A stretch of 64,000 bases of DNA from PRO6 sp035565775 (GCA_035565775.1 DATMRW010000009.1:1-64000), one strand, 5' to 3'. Counted from the first letter of the stretch, positions 18,618-27,921 are shown. The notes: generated from the letters alone by a model not told the origin. A program made the numbers and translations.

Positions 18618-20042
18618 TCAAGCCCCGTTGAGGAACTGCAAGGGATCGACGGGCGATGATCCCTTGCGGATCTCAAAGTGAAGCTGCGGGGAGTTGACGT
18701 CGCCCGACTGGCCGGCCTTGCCGATGACCTGTCCGCGCTTGATCGTTTCTCCGCGCTTCACCATGAGCTCACTCGCGTGGGCATACGCGGTGACATATCC
18801 GTTCGAGTGCCGGATCAGCACAAGATTTCCATAGCCCTTCAGCTCGTTGCCGGCATAGGCGACGACGCCATCCTCGGCCGCCTTCACGGGCGTACCTTCA
18901 GGCACCGCAACGTTGATGCCGTCATTCTGCTTGCCATTGTTCTTGGCGCCGTAGCCCGCGATGATGCGCCCCCGCACCGGCCAGCGGAAGGTCGGCGACG
19001 AATTGGCTTCGGCCTGTTTCACCGGCGACGGCGTTTCGGCTTCAACGGGCGTCGAGGTGACGGCGAGATTGGCTTTCTGCACCGGCGCCGCGGCCGGCGG
19101 CGCGACCTGAGCCTGCGCCATCACCATCGGCTTTGCCGGCTGCTGCGGCGCGGCCGCGACAGTCGCCTGGACTGCTGGCGCCGGAGCGGCGGCAACGGCC
19201 TTGCCGGCGGCCGGGACCGTAATCTTGGCGCCGAGACGCAGCGGCGCATCGACTGTCATGCCATTGGCGGCGGCAAGCTGCGCCGCCGAAATCTGATTGC
19301 GGCGGGCGATGCCGGCCAGCGTATCGCCGCGGTTCACGACATGGACACGCCCTGCTGGAGCCGAGACCGCGACGGGCGCCGCGGCAGTTCGCGCCGCAGG
19401 CGCTGCCGGCGCGGGCTGGGGGGCAGCGACGGCGGCGGCGCTCTGGCGCGGAATGATCAACTGCTGACCGGGCTGCAATACGCGCGGCCCGCGATAGCCG
19501 TTCGCCGCAAGGATCGCCGACGAGGAGACGCGATAGCGCTGCGCAAGACCTTCAAGCGTATCGCCGGTGCCGACGATGATCGTGGTGCCCGCTGCGCTCG
19601 CGGCCTGCGGAGCTGCAGCGACCGAGCGCGCAGCAGCCGGTGCCTGCGCGGCAGCGACCGGAGCTTCGATACGGGGAGCTGGCGGCGGCGAGTACGACGC
19701 CATCCCGCGACCGCCGCCCGAGACGGGCGCGGACGCCGGCGGATAAGCCTGGGGCGCGGCGGCAGACGGATAGGTCTGCGGCGCACTGACTGCCGGCATC
19801 GGAGCGGACTGATATTGCGGGAGGGGGCGACTTTCGACGCGACCGTATGGCGCCGGCGCTGGTGCCTGAGGCGCTATTGTCCCGGTCGCCTCCGGTCGGG
19901 AGCGGTAGGGACTGGCCATCGGATCCTGCGCAAAGCGCGAAGACATTTCGGCACTGCAGCCGCTGAGACCGATGGAGACCACAGCCACTGCCGCGAAGTG
20001 CGGAGTGCGGCGCGAGCCAAGCAATTCGACAACGCGGAACAT
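18618..20042 (-). CDS. NlpD-like lipoprotein: two LysM and LytM/M23 domains
   Basis: 474-residue envelope lipoprotein. The signal peptide ends in lipobox LSGC at about residue 29. After a long Ala/Pro linker come LysM 1 (TTIIVGTGDTLEGLAQRYRV), LysM 2 (VHVVNRGDTLAGIARRNQIS) and, at the C-terminus, an M23 domain (FRWPVRGRIIAGYGAKNNGKQNDGINVAVPEG...). The usual HxxxD zinc ligands are replaced (NDGIN) and the HxH motif reads QLHFE, so it should be an inactive LytM regulator that activates amidases during cell separation, as E. coli NlpD does. It follows pcm at a distance of 128 nt, matching the enterobacterial surE-pcm-nlpD cluster. Confidence 0.92.
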   Translation of the reverse strand: MFRVVELLGSRRTPHFAAVAVVSIGLSGCSAEMSSRFAQDPMASPYRSRPEATGTIAPQAPAPAPYGRVESRPLPQYQSAPMPAVSAPQTYPSAAAPQAYPPASAPVSGGGRGMASYSPPPAPRIEAPVAAAQAPAAARSVAAAPQAASAAGTTIIVGTGDTLEGLAQRYRVSSSAILAANGYRGPRVLQPGQQLIIPRQSAAAVAAPQPAPAAPAARTAAAPVAVSAPAGRVHVVNRGDTLAGIARRNQISAAQLAAANGMTVDAPLRLGAKITVPAAGKAVAAAPAPAVQATVAAAPQQPAKPMVMAQAQVAPPAAAPVQKANLAVTSTPVEAETPSPVKQAEANSSPTFRWPVRGRIIAGYGAKNNGKQNDGINVAVPEGTPVKAAEDGVVAYAGNELKGYGNLVLIRHSNGYVTAYAHASELMVKRGETIKRGQVIGKAGQSGDVNSPQLHFEIRKGSSPVDPLQFLNGA

Positions 20043-20170
20043 GGTTACTCACTCATACGCTACGAACAGAATTCAGATACGTAAATAAACATGTTCCAAG
20101 TAAATAAGGCTTTAACCGCGTTTCGATCGAAGGCAATGAGATGGTAAATTTCTGACGGCCCTCAGCCCTT

Positions 20171-20821
20171 TCAGAGTTCGCGCGCGACGCCCGGCAATGC
20201 AGGCACGAAGCGGACATCGATGAGATTCTTGCGTTCGACGCCCTCGCCGCTCCTGCGCAGCTTCACGAGCTTCTGCACTGTCCTGTGATTGCCGACCGGA
20301 CCGACGAGAACGCCGCCATCGTCGAGCGCATCGAGCAAGGGCTGCGGCACTTCGCTCATCGCGGCCGTGACGAGAATACGATCGAAGGGGCCGAGATCGG
20401 GCGAAGGATTAAGACCATCGCTGACGATGACTTCAATGTTGGCGTAGCCGAGTTTCTTGAAGCGCCTTTGAGCCTGCTCCGCCAGCGTGCGGAAACGCTC
20501 GATGGTCGTCACCGATGCACACAGGCGCGACATGACCGCGGCGTGATAGCCGGAGCCGGTGCCGACTTCGAGCACCCTATGGCCGGTGCCCAGTTCGAGC
20601 TGGTTGCACATATAGGCGACGACGAAAGGCTGGCTGATGGTCTGCCCGCAGGCAATCGGCAAGGCTGCATCCCGATAGGCATCCGCTGCGAACTCCGGCG
20701 CGACGAACAGCTCGCGCGGCACCTCCTCCATCGCCCGCAGCACCGCCAGATCGCTGACTCCGCGCCTTCGCAACGTGAATTGAAACATCAGTTTCGGGTC
20801 GGGTCGGTCAGCCGCCATCAT
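20171..20821 (-). CDS. pcm: Protein-L-isoaspartate O-methyltransferase
   Basis: SAM-dependent repair enzyme that methylates isoaspartyl residues in aged proteins. 216 residues from the ATG ATG at 20821, the normal family length; the open frame to 20902 adds a poor extension. Motifs are VPRELFVAPEFAADAYRDAALPIACGQTISQPFVVAYM, the SAM loop VLEVGTGSGYHAAVMSRL, and DGLNPSPDLGPFDRILVTAAMSEVPQPLLDAL. It lies between the response regulator (divergent) and the NlpD-like gene, in the surE-pcm-nlpD neighbourhood. Confidence 0.95.
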   Translation of the reverse strand: MMAADRPDPKLMFQFTLRRRGVSDLAVLRAMEEVPRELFVAPEFAADAYRDAALPIACGQTISQPFVVAYMCNQLELGTGHRVLEVGTGSGYHAAVMSRLCASVTTIERFRTLAEQAQRRFKKLGYANIEVIVSDGLNPSPDLGPFDRILVTAAMSEVPQPLLDALDDGGVLVGPVGNHRTVQKLVKLRRSGEGVERKNLIDVRFVPALPGVAREL

Positions 20822-21069
20822 CGAAGTGGGTCTCTCTCGAAGACTTTCAAATGAGACGACTTTAACGATCGAGAGTAACCAAGTTCCCAAAAACCGCCGC
20901 AAAGCAAGTGAAAGACCGGATATGGAACCTCGCTTGATATTCTAACTCTGGGGCCGGAACAGAAATCGCCCGTTCAGGCCTGTGGTGACAGGTCTGAGCT
21001 ACTGACGTTGCGTGAGGCAGCGTTATCTGCCATCCTCCAAACCCAGCCGACTAAAGGCATAGCATTGAT

Positions 21070-21471
21070 ATGATTAAGCCTTTGCCCAAGCGCGGTTCCA
21101 TCTTCCTGGTCGAGGATGAGGCCATGATCCGGATGATGGTGGCCGATATGCTGGTCGAACTCGGCTACACGATCGCGGCTGAGGCCGGCGACATCGATCA
21201 GGCGATCAAGCACGCCCAATCCGCCGATTTCGACGTGGCGATCCTCGACGTCAACGTGAACGGCAAGATCATTTCTCCCGTCGCCAACATCGTCGCCCAG
21301 CGGGACAAGCCCTTCGTCTTCGTGACGGGCTACGGCTCGCAGAGCCTGCCGGAAAAATTCCGCGACCGGCCTACCCTGCAGAAGCCGTTCCAGATGGAAA
21401 GCCTTAAGAACATGGTCGAAACGATATTGAGCGGCCACTGGCCGCCCAATAACGAGACCGTACGGGCTTAG
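21070..21471 (+). CDS. Single-domain response regulator (receiver only)
   Basis: 133 residues consisting of one CheY-like receiver: acidic pair in IFLVEDEAMIR, phosphoacceptor Asp60 in VAILDVNVNG, Thr in PFVFVTGYGSQ and Lys105 in LQKPF. No output domain follows, and no histidine kinase is nearby. It resembles the receivers that work with HWE-type kinases in rhizobia, but that is inference. It sits inside the otherwise minus-strand surE-pcm-nlpD cluster, divergent from pcm, and its stop overlaps the surE stop by 3 nt. The ribosome binding site is weak (AAAGG about 12 nt upstream). Confidence 0.9.
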   Translation: MIKPLPKRGSIFLVEDEAMIRMMVADMLVELGYTIAAEAGDIDQAIKHAQSADFDVAILDVNVNGKIISPVANIVAQRDKPFVFVTGYGSQSLPEKFRDRPTLQKPFQMESLKNMVETILSGHWPPNNETVRA

Positions 21472-22238
21472 CGTTCGAGAACGCCAACCAGCTCCTTGGC
21501 AAACGCATCGTCGGTCCGGTTCAGGCGCAGCGGCGTTACCGAAACGTGGTTCGATGCGAGCGCCGCAAGATCGGTGCCCTCGCTCGGCGGATCGACATGG
21601 GCGATCGGCTCGAACCCGATCCAGAAATACGGGTTGTGGCGGCCGTCGCGGCGCTCGTCGATCCGCAAAAATCCCTGATTGCGCTTGCCCTGCCGCGCCA
21701 CGACCACGCCCTGCACCTCGTCCGGCCGGCAGGACGGGAAGTTGACGTTGATCACGGTGTCGCGCGGCACGCCAAGCTTCATCACCTTACGCACGACATC
21801 GGCGCCGTACTTCAGCGCGGTGTCCCACGGCGGCGTCTTGTGGTCGCGGTTGCCGAACTCCTGCGACAGGGCGAAGGACGGCAGACCCAAAATCGTGCCC
21901 TCGAGAGCGCCGGCGATGGTGCCGGAATAGACCACGTCCTCAGCGACGTTGCGGCCCTTGTTGACGCCCGACAGCACCAGATCGGGCAGCTTGTCGGCAA
22001 GGATGTAGCGGGCGCCCATGATCACGCAGTCGGTCGGCGTGCCGCGAACGGCGAAGTGGCGCGGGCCGATTTCGCGCAGCCGCAGCGGATCATTCAATGA
22101 GAGCGAGTGCGAAACGCCGGACTGGTCGAGCTCAGGCGCGACCACCCACACGTCGTCCGACAGTTGCCGGGCGATCTCTTCGATGACCTTCAGGCCGGGC
22201 GCGTGAATGCCATCGTCATTCGTGCAAAGTATACGCAT
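21468..22238 (-). CDS. surE: 5'/3'-nucleotidase SurE
   Basis: Metal-dependent nucleoside monophosphatase of stationary-phase and stress physiology. 256 residues with the signature N-terminus MRILCTNDDGIHAPGL (metal-binding DD), VVAPELDQSGVSHSLSL, the substrate loop VRGTPTDCVIMGARYIL and LVLSGVNKGRNVAEDVVYSGTIAGALEG. It starts 3 nt after the serS stop, so it is coupled to serS, and ends overlapping the convergent receiver gene. Confidence 0.97.
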   Translation of the reverse strand: MRILCTNDDGIHAPGLKVIEEIARQLSDDVWVVAPELDQSGVSHSLSLNDPLRLREIGPRHFAVRGTPTDCVIMGARYILADKLPDLVLSGVNKGRNVAEDVVYSGTIAGALEGTILGLPSFALSQEFGNRDHKTPPWDTALKYGADVVRKVMKLGVPRDTVINVNFPSCRPDEVQGVVVARQGKRNQGFLRIDERRDGRHNPYFWIGFEPIAHVDPPSEGTDLAALASNHVSVTPLRLNRTDDAFAKELVGVLER

Positions 22239-22241
22239 TCC

Positions 22242-23693
22242 TCACTCGTCCTTCTCGATTAGTTTGAGGCCGCCCATATAGGGCTGCAACACCTCTGGAA
22301 CGGCGATCGCGCCGCCCTCCTGCTGATAGGTCTCCATCACGGCGATCAGCGCCCGCCCGAGCGCCACGCCCGAGCCGTTGAGCGTGTGCACGAAACGTGG
22401 CTTTCCGTCGGCGCCGCGATAGCGGGCGTCCATGCGCCGAGCCTGGAAATCGCCGCAGACGGAGCATGACGAGATCTCGCGATAGGCGCCGCCTGCGCCC
22501 TCGCCCGAGATCTGCCCCGGCATCCATACCTCGATGTCGTAGGTCTTTTGTGACGCAAACCCCATGTCCCCGGTGCAAAGCGTCACCACCCGGTAATGCA
22601 AGTCGAGGCGGCGGAGCACCTCCTCGGCGCAGGCGAGCATGCGCTCGTGCTCGTTCCGGCTCTCCTCCGGCGTCGTCACCGAAACCAGTTCGACCTTGGT
22701 GAACTGGTGCTGGCGGATCATGCCGCGCGTGTCGCGGCCCGCCGCGCCGGCCTCGGCACGGAAACACGGCGTCAGCGCGGTGAGGCGCAGCGGCAGTTCC
22801 TTCTCGTCGAGGATGGATTCCCGCACGAGATTGGTCAGCGGCACCTCGGCGGTCGGCACCAGCCAGAAGTTGGAGGCCGCCGGCGCCTCATCGATCACCC
22901 GCATCTCGAACGGGATCAGGTCGTCGAGCCGCAATTCGGCTGCCGGCACGTTCAGCTCGCGCACCGCCATCTCGATCGCCCGCGTGCGGATGCGCTCGAA
23001 CACCGCGCCATCGTCCGCCGCAGCGGTTGCGGCAAACTGGTCGTCGCGGAATTTTGGCAACTGCGCCGTGCCGAACATCGCATGGTCCTTGACCAGGATC
23101 GGCGGATTGACCTCGGTATAGCCGTGCACGTCGGTGTGAAGATCGATCATGAACTGGCCGAGCGCGCGCTCCAGCCGCGCCAGCCGCTTCTTCAGCACGA
23201 CAAAGCGCGCGCCGGAGATTTTTGCGGCAGCCTCAAAATCCATCTGCCCGAGGGCGTCGCCGAGATCGTAATGCGGCTTGGGCGCAAAGGCGTAGTCGCG
23301 CTTGGCGCCAAACCGGTGATGCTCGACATTGTCGTTCTCATCGGCGCCGTCCGGCACTTCGGCAAGCGGCAGATTGGGGATGGCGGCAAGCTGCGCCGCA
23401 AGCTCCTCCTCGGCCGCCTTCACGCTCGCCTCGAGGGCGGGCAGGCGCGTCTTGAGCTCGTTAACCTCGGCCATCAGCTCGTTGGCGCGGGACTCATCCT
23501 TGGCCTTTTTCGCCGCGCCGATCTCCTTCGACGCTGCGTTGCGCCGCGCCTGCGCCTGTTCGGCCTCGACGATAGCGTTGCGTCGCCGCTCGTCGATCGC
23601 CAGCAGTGCCTCGGCCGCTGGGGCGAGCCCCCGGCGCTTCAAAGCGGCATCGAAGGCTTGCGGCTCCTCGCGGATAAATCTGATGTCGTGCAT
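22242..23693 (-). CDS. serS: Seryl-tRNA synthetase
   Basis: Class II synthetase charging tRNA-Ser. 483 residues; the N-terminal coiled-coil arm (about 30-110, AEQAQARRNAASKEIGAAKKAKD...) binds the long variable arm of tRNA-Ser. Class II motif 2 is LTALTPCFRAEAGAAGRDTRGMIRQHQFTKVELV and motif 3 LNGSGVALGRALIAVMETYQQEGG; the serine site is near TAEVPLTNLVRE. It follows tatC after a 198-nt gap in which I see no gene, and is tightly followed by surE. Confidence 0.98.
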   Translation of the reverse strand: MHDIRFIREEPQAFDAALKRRGLAPAAEALLAIDERRRNAIVEAEQAQARRNAASKEIGAAKKAKDESRANELMAEVNELKTRLPALEASVKAAEEELAAQLAAIPNLPLAEVPDGADENDNVEHHRFGAKRDYAFAPKPHYDLGDALGQMDFEAAAKISGARFVVLKKRLARLERALGQFMIDLHTDVHGYTEVNPPILVKDHAMFGTAQLPKFRDDQFAATAAADDGAVFERIRTRAIEMAVRELNVPAAELRLDDLIPFEMRVIDEAPAASNFWLVPTAEVPLTNLVRESILDEKELPLRLTALTPCFRAEAGAAGRDTRGMIRQHQFTKVELVSVTTPEESRNEHERMLACAEEVLRRLDLHYRVVTLCTGDMGFASQKTYDIEVWMPGQISGEGAGGAYREISSCSVCGDFQARRMDARYRGADGKPRFVHTLNGSGVALGRALIAVMETYQQEGGAIAVPEVLQPYMGGLKLIEKDE

Positions 23694-23891
23694 GGTGCAT
23701 CCAGTTCATAACAGCCGGATGGCGCGCGTCCGCGATGCCGATGCCGGTCCGAAAAAAATCGTCTCGCGTTCCACCGTATCAGATGGAACGGCCGCCGGCG
23801 GCGCGGGTGGCCGCGCGCCGAAGCGACGTCATGGCCGGAATGACGCGAGAATCATCCGATCATGACCGGGTACGGGGCTGAGGATAGCGCC

Positions 23892-24698
23892 CTACTCGAC
23901 CGTCGTCACCGACGTCGATTGCGGCGGCGTCTGCGCCTGCGCCTGCGCCTTGGTCTCGACCATCCGCACGGCAAAGATCGACAACTCATAGAGCAGCATC
24001 AGGGGAACGGCGAGCGAGAGCTGGCTGATGACGTCCGGCGGCGTCAGCACCGCAGCGATGATGAAGGCGCCGACAATGAAATAACGCCGCTTCTGCCGCA
24101 ACGTCTGGGACGTGAGCACGCCGATCCGCCCGAGCAGGGTCAGAATGACCGGAAGCTGGAACGCGATGCCGAAGGCAAAGATCAGCGACATCATCAGCGA
24201 CAGATATTCGCCGACCTTGGGCAGGAGCGCGATCTGTGCGGTTTCATCGCCGCCGACCTGCTGCATGCCGAGCGAGAAGCGGATCAGCATCGGCAGTACG
24301 AGGAAATAGACCACGATCGAACCGAGCGCGAAGAAGAACGGTGTCGCGATCAGGTACGGCAGGAAGGCCTGACGCTCATTGCGATAGAGGCCTGGCGCAA
24401 CGAACATGTAAACTTGCCCGGCCACGATCGGAAACGAGATGAAGGCCGCGCCGAACATCGCCAGCTTGAGCTGGGTGATGAAGTATTCGAGCAGCGCCGT
24501 GTAGATGAACTTGGAATTCTCCGGGCCGGCAACCCAGACAAACGGCCAGACCAGCACGTTGTAGATCTGCTTTGCGAAGGCAAAGCAGAGAATGAAAGCC
24601 ACACCGAACGCCAAGAGCGCCTTGATCAGGCGCGACCGCAGTTCGATGAGGTGATCCATCAATGGCGCCCGTGAGGCGTCGATGTCTTCCTGGCTCAT
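23892..24698 (-). CDS. tatC: Sec-independent translocase subunit TatC
   Basis: 268-residue six-helix membrane protein that recognises twin-arginine signal peptides. Visible motifs are MDHLIELRSRLIKALLAFGVAFILCF, FIYTALLEYFITQLKLAMFGAAFISFPIVAGQVYMFVAPGLYRNERQAFLPYL, and FGIAFQLPVILTLLGRIGVL. Its ATG overlaps the tatB stop by 4 nt. The C-terminus is a short Gln/Ala-rich tail. Confidence 0.97.
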   Translation of the reverse strand: MSQEDIDASRAPLMDHLIELRSRLIKALLAFGVAFILCFAFAKQIYNVLVWPFVWVAGPENSKFIYTALLEYFITQLKLAMFGAAFISFPIVAGQVYMFVAPGLYRNERQAFLPYLIATPFFFALGSIVVYFLVLPMLIRFSLGMQQVGGDETAQIALLPKVGEYLSLMMSLIFAFGIAFQLPVILTLLGRIGVLTSQTLRQKRRYFIVGAFIIAAVLTPPDVISQLSLAVPLMLLYELSIFAVRMVETKAQAQAQTPPQSTSVTTVE

Positions 24699-25252
24699 GA
24701 CGCCTTCGCTGTCCCGGCCGCCGGTGCTGCCTGATCGGCGGGCACCGCCGCTGCCGCCTGCGGCTCCGCCGGCTTGTGCGCGGCCGCTTCCGCCTGCTGA
24801 ACGGCTTCAGCGGCGCTGTGCTGCTCAGCCTCGATGAATGTCTCTGCCGTCGGCGGCGCCGGAAGCGTCGGCTCCAGCGACAGCGGCTCGCCCGGCGTTG
24901 CCTCCAGCGCGCTGGTCGCCGCGTTTTCTGCCGCAGCGGACGATTCCGCGCCAAACGTCGGGGTGTCGATTTTCAGCGCGTCCTCGACATCCTTCTGGAC
25001 GTCGCCGAGCAGATTGCCGGTTGTGAAGCCCTTGGCCGTGTCCCGGATGTCGTCGAACGACTTCTTCAGGTCGGCCATCTCGGCTTCACGCATGGCCTCG
25101 TTGAACTGGCCCTGAAACTCGGACGCCATCCGGCGCATCTTCCCCATCCACTGACCGACCATGCGCAGCACGCCGGGCAGTTCCTTGGGGCCGATTGCGA
25201 TCAACGCGACGACCGCGATTACGACCAGTTCACTCCAGCCGATATCAAACAT
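24695..25252 (-). CDS. tatB: Sec-independent translocase subunit TatB
   Basis: 185 residues. N-terminal membrane helix MFDIGWSELVVIAVVALIAIGPKELP with the TatB-type Glu, followed by the amphipathic helix (GVLRMVGQWMGKMRRMASEFQGQFNEAMREAEMADLKK) and a long Ala/Pro/Glu-rich disordered tail. TatB forms the receptor with TatC, which it overlaps by 4 nt. Confidence 0.96.
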   Translation of the reverse strand: MFDIGWSELVVIAVVALIAIGPKELPGVLRMVGQWMGKMRRMASEFQGQFNEAMREAEMADLKKSFDDIRDTAKGFTTGNLLGDVQKDVEDALKIDTPTFGAESSAAAENAATSALEATPGEPLSLEPTLPAPPTAETFIEAEQHSAAEAVQQAEAAAHKPAEPQAAAAVPADQAAPAAGTAKAS

Positions 25253-25338
25253 TCATCTATCCGCTCGCGGGCCGTCGGTCCCACGCCTCGTCGGGGCAGA
25301 CCCGGCCCTGTCGGGAGAAGCGCGCTACGTCAGCAGCT

Positions 25339-25572
25339 TCAGACGACCTTGCTGCCGACGTCCGAACGCGATGCAGGGGTGGTCGGCGCATTGTCGATGG
25401 TCTTGAGCGGCTCGGTCTTCTCGGCCGTCTTCTCATCGTCCGCCATGCCCTTCTTGAAGGCCTTGATACCCTGAGCGACATCGCCCATCAGGTCGGAGAT
25501 CTTCCCGCGCCCGAACAAGAGCAGGACCACTGCGATCACCACGATCCAGTGCCAAATGCTCATTGAACCCAT
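25339..25572 (-). CDS. tatA: Sec-independent translocase subunit TatA
   Basis: 77 residues. The membrane helix SIWHWIVVIAVVLLLFGRGKISDLMGDVAQGIKAFKKGM carries the FGRGK hinge and amphipathic helix of TatA, which polymerises to form the transport path. ATG 25572 (MGSMSIW) is preferred because GGAGG stands 8 nt before it; the GTG at 25587 lies on that site. It is first of tatABC, 86 nt from tatB. Confidence 0.95.
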   Translation of the reverse strand: MGSMSIWHWIVVIAVVLLLFGRGKISDLMGDVAQGIKAFKKGMADDEKTAEKTEPLKTIDNAPTTPASRSDVGSKVV

Positions 25573-25741
25573 CCTGCTACCCTCCACACTCGCGACTGCA
25601 TCCGGCAGTCGGATATTGTTCTGAAACTAGGCGTAAGGCACGGCAAAAACAAGAACTTAAGCCGCAATTACCAAAGCGCTGATGCAATTGTCGCAGTTAT
25701 GATTTCCGCCGGCAGGCGCGACAATCCGGCGACCGGAAAAA

Positions 25742-27079
25742 TCACGATTCCTCAGGGTTTTCCGGCTCCACGCGCGGCGCAAGGCCGAGATCGAGTTCCG
25801 GATCCTCGAGCGGGTCCTCGTCCTCACGGAGCGCAGGATCATCCGACGGTGTCGGAATGTTGAAGCTCGAAGGCAGCCGCGGATCCAAAAGCCCGGTTCC
25901 CTTCAACTCGTCGAGACCCGGCAGGTCGCCCAGCGCCTCCAGGTTGAATTGCGACAAAAACGTCTCCGTGGTGCCGAAGGTCAGCGGCCGGCCCGGCGTC
26001 TTGCGCCGTCCGCGCGGACGGATCCAGCCCGTCTCCAGCAGCACGTCGAGCGTGCCCTTGGAGGTGGCAACGCCGCGGATCTCTTCGATCTCGCCGCGCG
26101 TCACCGGCTGGTGATAGGCGACGATCGCCAGCACCTCGATCGCCGCGCGCGACAGGCGCTTGGTCTCGCTGGTCTCGCGGGTCATCAGCCAGGCGAGATC
26201 GCCGGCGGTGCGGAAAGTCCAGCGATTGCCGATATGGATCAGGTTGACGCCGCGCGGGGCGTATTCTTCCTGCAACTGCAGCAAGGCGCCCTTGATATCG
26301 ACGCCGTCCGGCATCCGCTTCGCGAGCACCGACTGCTCGACCGGCTCCGCGGACGCGAACAGCAGCGCCTCAAGCAGGCGAAGCTCATCGGCGCGCGACA
26401 GCGGCCCTTGCGGCTGCGTCGCCGCGGCCGGCGCATTGGCCTCAGCTGCTGCAGCCTGCGGCACGCCTTCGCTATCGGCATCATCCTGCGCAGCGGCTTC
26501 GAGACCTTCTTCAGTCTCCGCAGCGAGCTCGCTCTTCTCGGCGCCCGCCTCAAAATCATCCGGTGCAGCGTTGTCAGACTCGGTCAGGGCGGCTTCCGGC
26601 TCGTCCTCATCGGCCTCCAATTCTTCCGTTTCCGCGGCTTCCGTCTCGAGCAGCTCGTCAAGCTCGTCGGCCTCGCCTTCTTCCTCGTCAGCCTCGTCGG
26701 CGTCGGCACTTACGTCGGCGTCGCCCTCCGCGCTTCCGAGATCCGCGTCATCTGGATCAACGTCATCGAGATCGGCAGCCTGCAGCTCTTCCGCCTCATC
26801 ATCGAGGCGCTCGCCCGCATCGCCAGCGGCAGGCTCGTCTTCCGTTCCGGCGGCATCGGCCCCGGCCACGGCATCCGCCTCCTCAGCCTCAGCCTCAGCC
26901 TCAATATCAAGCTCCGCTTCGTCCTGTTCGGCTACCTCGTCCAATTCAGCAGCTTGCAATTCGGCAGCAGTTTCCAGCTCGGCCTGCTCTTCGACCTCAA
27001 CGTCGATGTGCTTTTCCGCCGGCAACGCCATGGCTGGGTCTCCCTCTCGATCATCGGGCATCACGCAAATTTCACTCAT
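25742..27079 (-). CDS. scpB: Segregation/condensation protein ScpB with long acidic N-terminus
   Basis: Kleisin-associated winged-helix protein of the SMC-ScpAB condensin. The family core lies from about residue 225 (LSRADELRLLEALLFASAEPV ... RLSRAAIEVLAIVAYHQPVTRGEIEEIRGV ... GRPLTFGTTETFLSQFNL) to about 400. In front is an extraordinary segment of about 220 residues made mostly of Glu, Asp and Ala, so the protein has 445 residues where 190-250 is usual. The start at 27079 is well supported: its A is the last base of the scpA stop (TGATG), and no later start has better context. A further acidic tail ends the protein. Confidence 0.92.
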   Translation of the reverse strand: MSEICVMPDDREGDPAMALPAEKHIDVEVEEQAELETAAELQAAELDEVAEQDEAELDIEAEAEAEEADAVAGADAAGTEDEPAAGDAGERLDDEAEELQAADLDDVDPDDADLGSAEGDADVSADADEADEEEGEADELDELLETEAAETEELEADEDEPEAALTESDNAAPDDFEAGAEKSELAAETEEGLEAAAQDDADSEGVPQAAAAEANAPAAATQPQGPLSRADELRLLEALLFASAEPVEQSVLAKRMPDGVDIKGALLQLQEEYAPRGVNLIHIGNRWTFRTAGDLAWLMTRETSETKRLSRAAIEVLAIVAYHQPVTRGEIEEIRGVATSKGTLDVLLETGWIRPRGRRKTPGRPLTFGTTETFLSQFNLEALGDLPGLDELKGTGLLDPRLPSSFNIPTPSDDPALREDEDPLEDPELDLGLAPRVEPENPEES

Positions 27080-27921
27080 CAGTCTTCGGCCGGTTTTTCA
27101 GGCTGCGGCGCGGCGGTTTCCTGATCGGCAACGGCCTCGACCGCATGGCGCTTGCGCAGAAACAGCGGCCCGAACGCCTCGGCCTGATGAACTTCGGCCG
27201 TGCCGTCGCGCACCAGCTCAAGGGTCGCCGCAAAACTCGATGCGAATACCGTCGCGGCCTGCGCCGGATCGACGACATAGCGGTACAGATATTCGTCGAG
27301 GCGGCTCCATTCCTCGGCCATGCCGACCAGCCGCTCGAGCGACGCCCTCGCCTCCGCCAGCGACCAGACCGACCGCTTGGCAAAACTCACCGTCGCGAGC
27401 ACCCGCTGCTGGCGCTGGGTCGCATAGGCGGTCAGGAGATCGTAAAGCGTCGCGGTCCAGCGCGGCGTCCTGATCTCGGCGATAGTCTCAGGCTGGCCGC
27501 GCGCCATTACTTCACGGCCAAGCTGCGGACGCGCCATCAGCTGATTGGCAGCCTCGCGGATCGCTTCGAGCCGGCGCAGCCGATTGGCAAGGGCTTCGGC
27601 CATCGCCTCGGCGCTCGGGCCCTCCGCCTCGGGCGGCTCCGGCAGCAGCAGACGCGACTTCAGAAACGCCAGCCACGCCGCCATCACCAGATAGTCAGCA
27701 GCAAGCTCGAGACGAAGCTTCCGCGCCGCCTCGATAAACACAAGATATTGATCGGCGAGCGCGAGAATGGAGATTTTGGCGAGATCGACCTTCTGCTGCC
27801 GGGCAAGCGCGAGCAACAGGTCGAGCGGGCCTTCATAGCCCTCGACGTCGACGACCCACGTCTCCTCGGCCTCGTCGGCTTCAACCGGCCGCGCCTCGAA
27901 TTGCAAAATCTCAGCGGTCAT
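27079..27921 (-). CDS. scpA: Segregation/condensation protein ScpA (kleisin)
   Basis: 280-residue kleisin that bridges the SMC heads. The typical N-terminal signature is VDVEGYEGPLDLLLALARQQKVDLAKISILALADQYLVFIE, followed by LAADYLVMAAWLAFLKSRLLLPEP, and the C-terminal winged-helix region about 190-260. It overlaps nagZ by 4 nt upstream and scpB by 1 nt downstream, so translation of the three is coupled. Confidence 0.96.
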   Translation of the reverse strand: MTAEILQFEARPVEADEAEETWVVDVEGYEGPLDLLLALARQQKVDLAKISILALADQYLVFIEAARKLRLELAADYLVMAAWLAFLKSRLLLPEPPEAEGPSAEAMAEALANRLRRLEAIREAANQLMARPQLGREVMARGQPETIAEIRTPRWTATLYDLLTAYATQRQQRVLATVSFAKRSVWSLAEARASLERLVGMAEEWSRLDEYLYRYVVDPAQAATVFASSFAATLELVRDGTAEVHQAEAFGPLFLRKRHAVEAVADQETAAPQPEKPAED

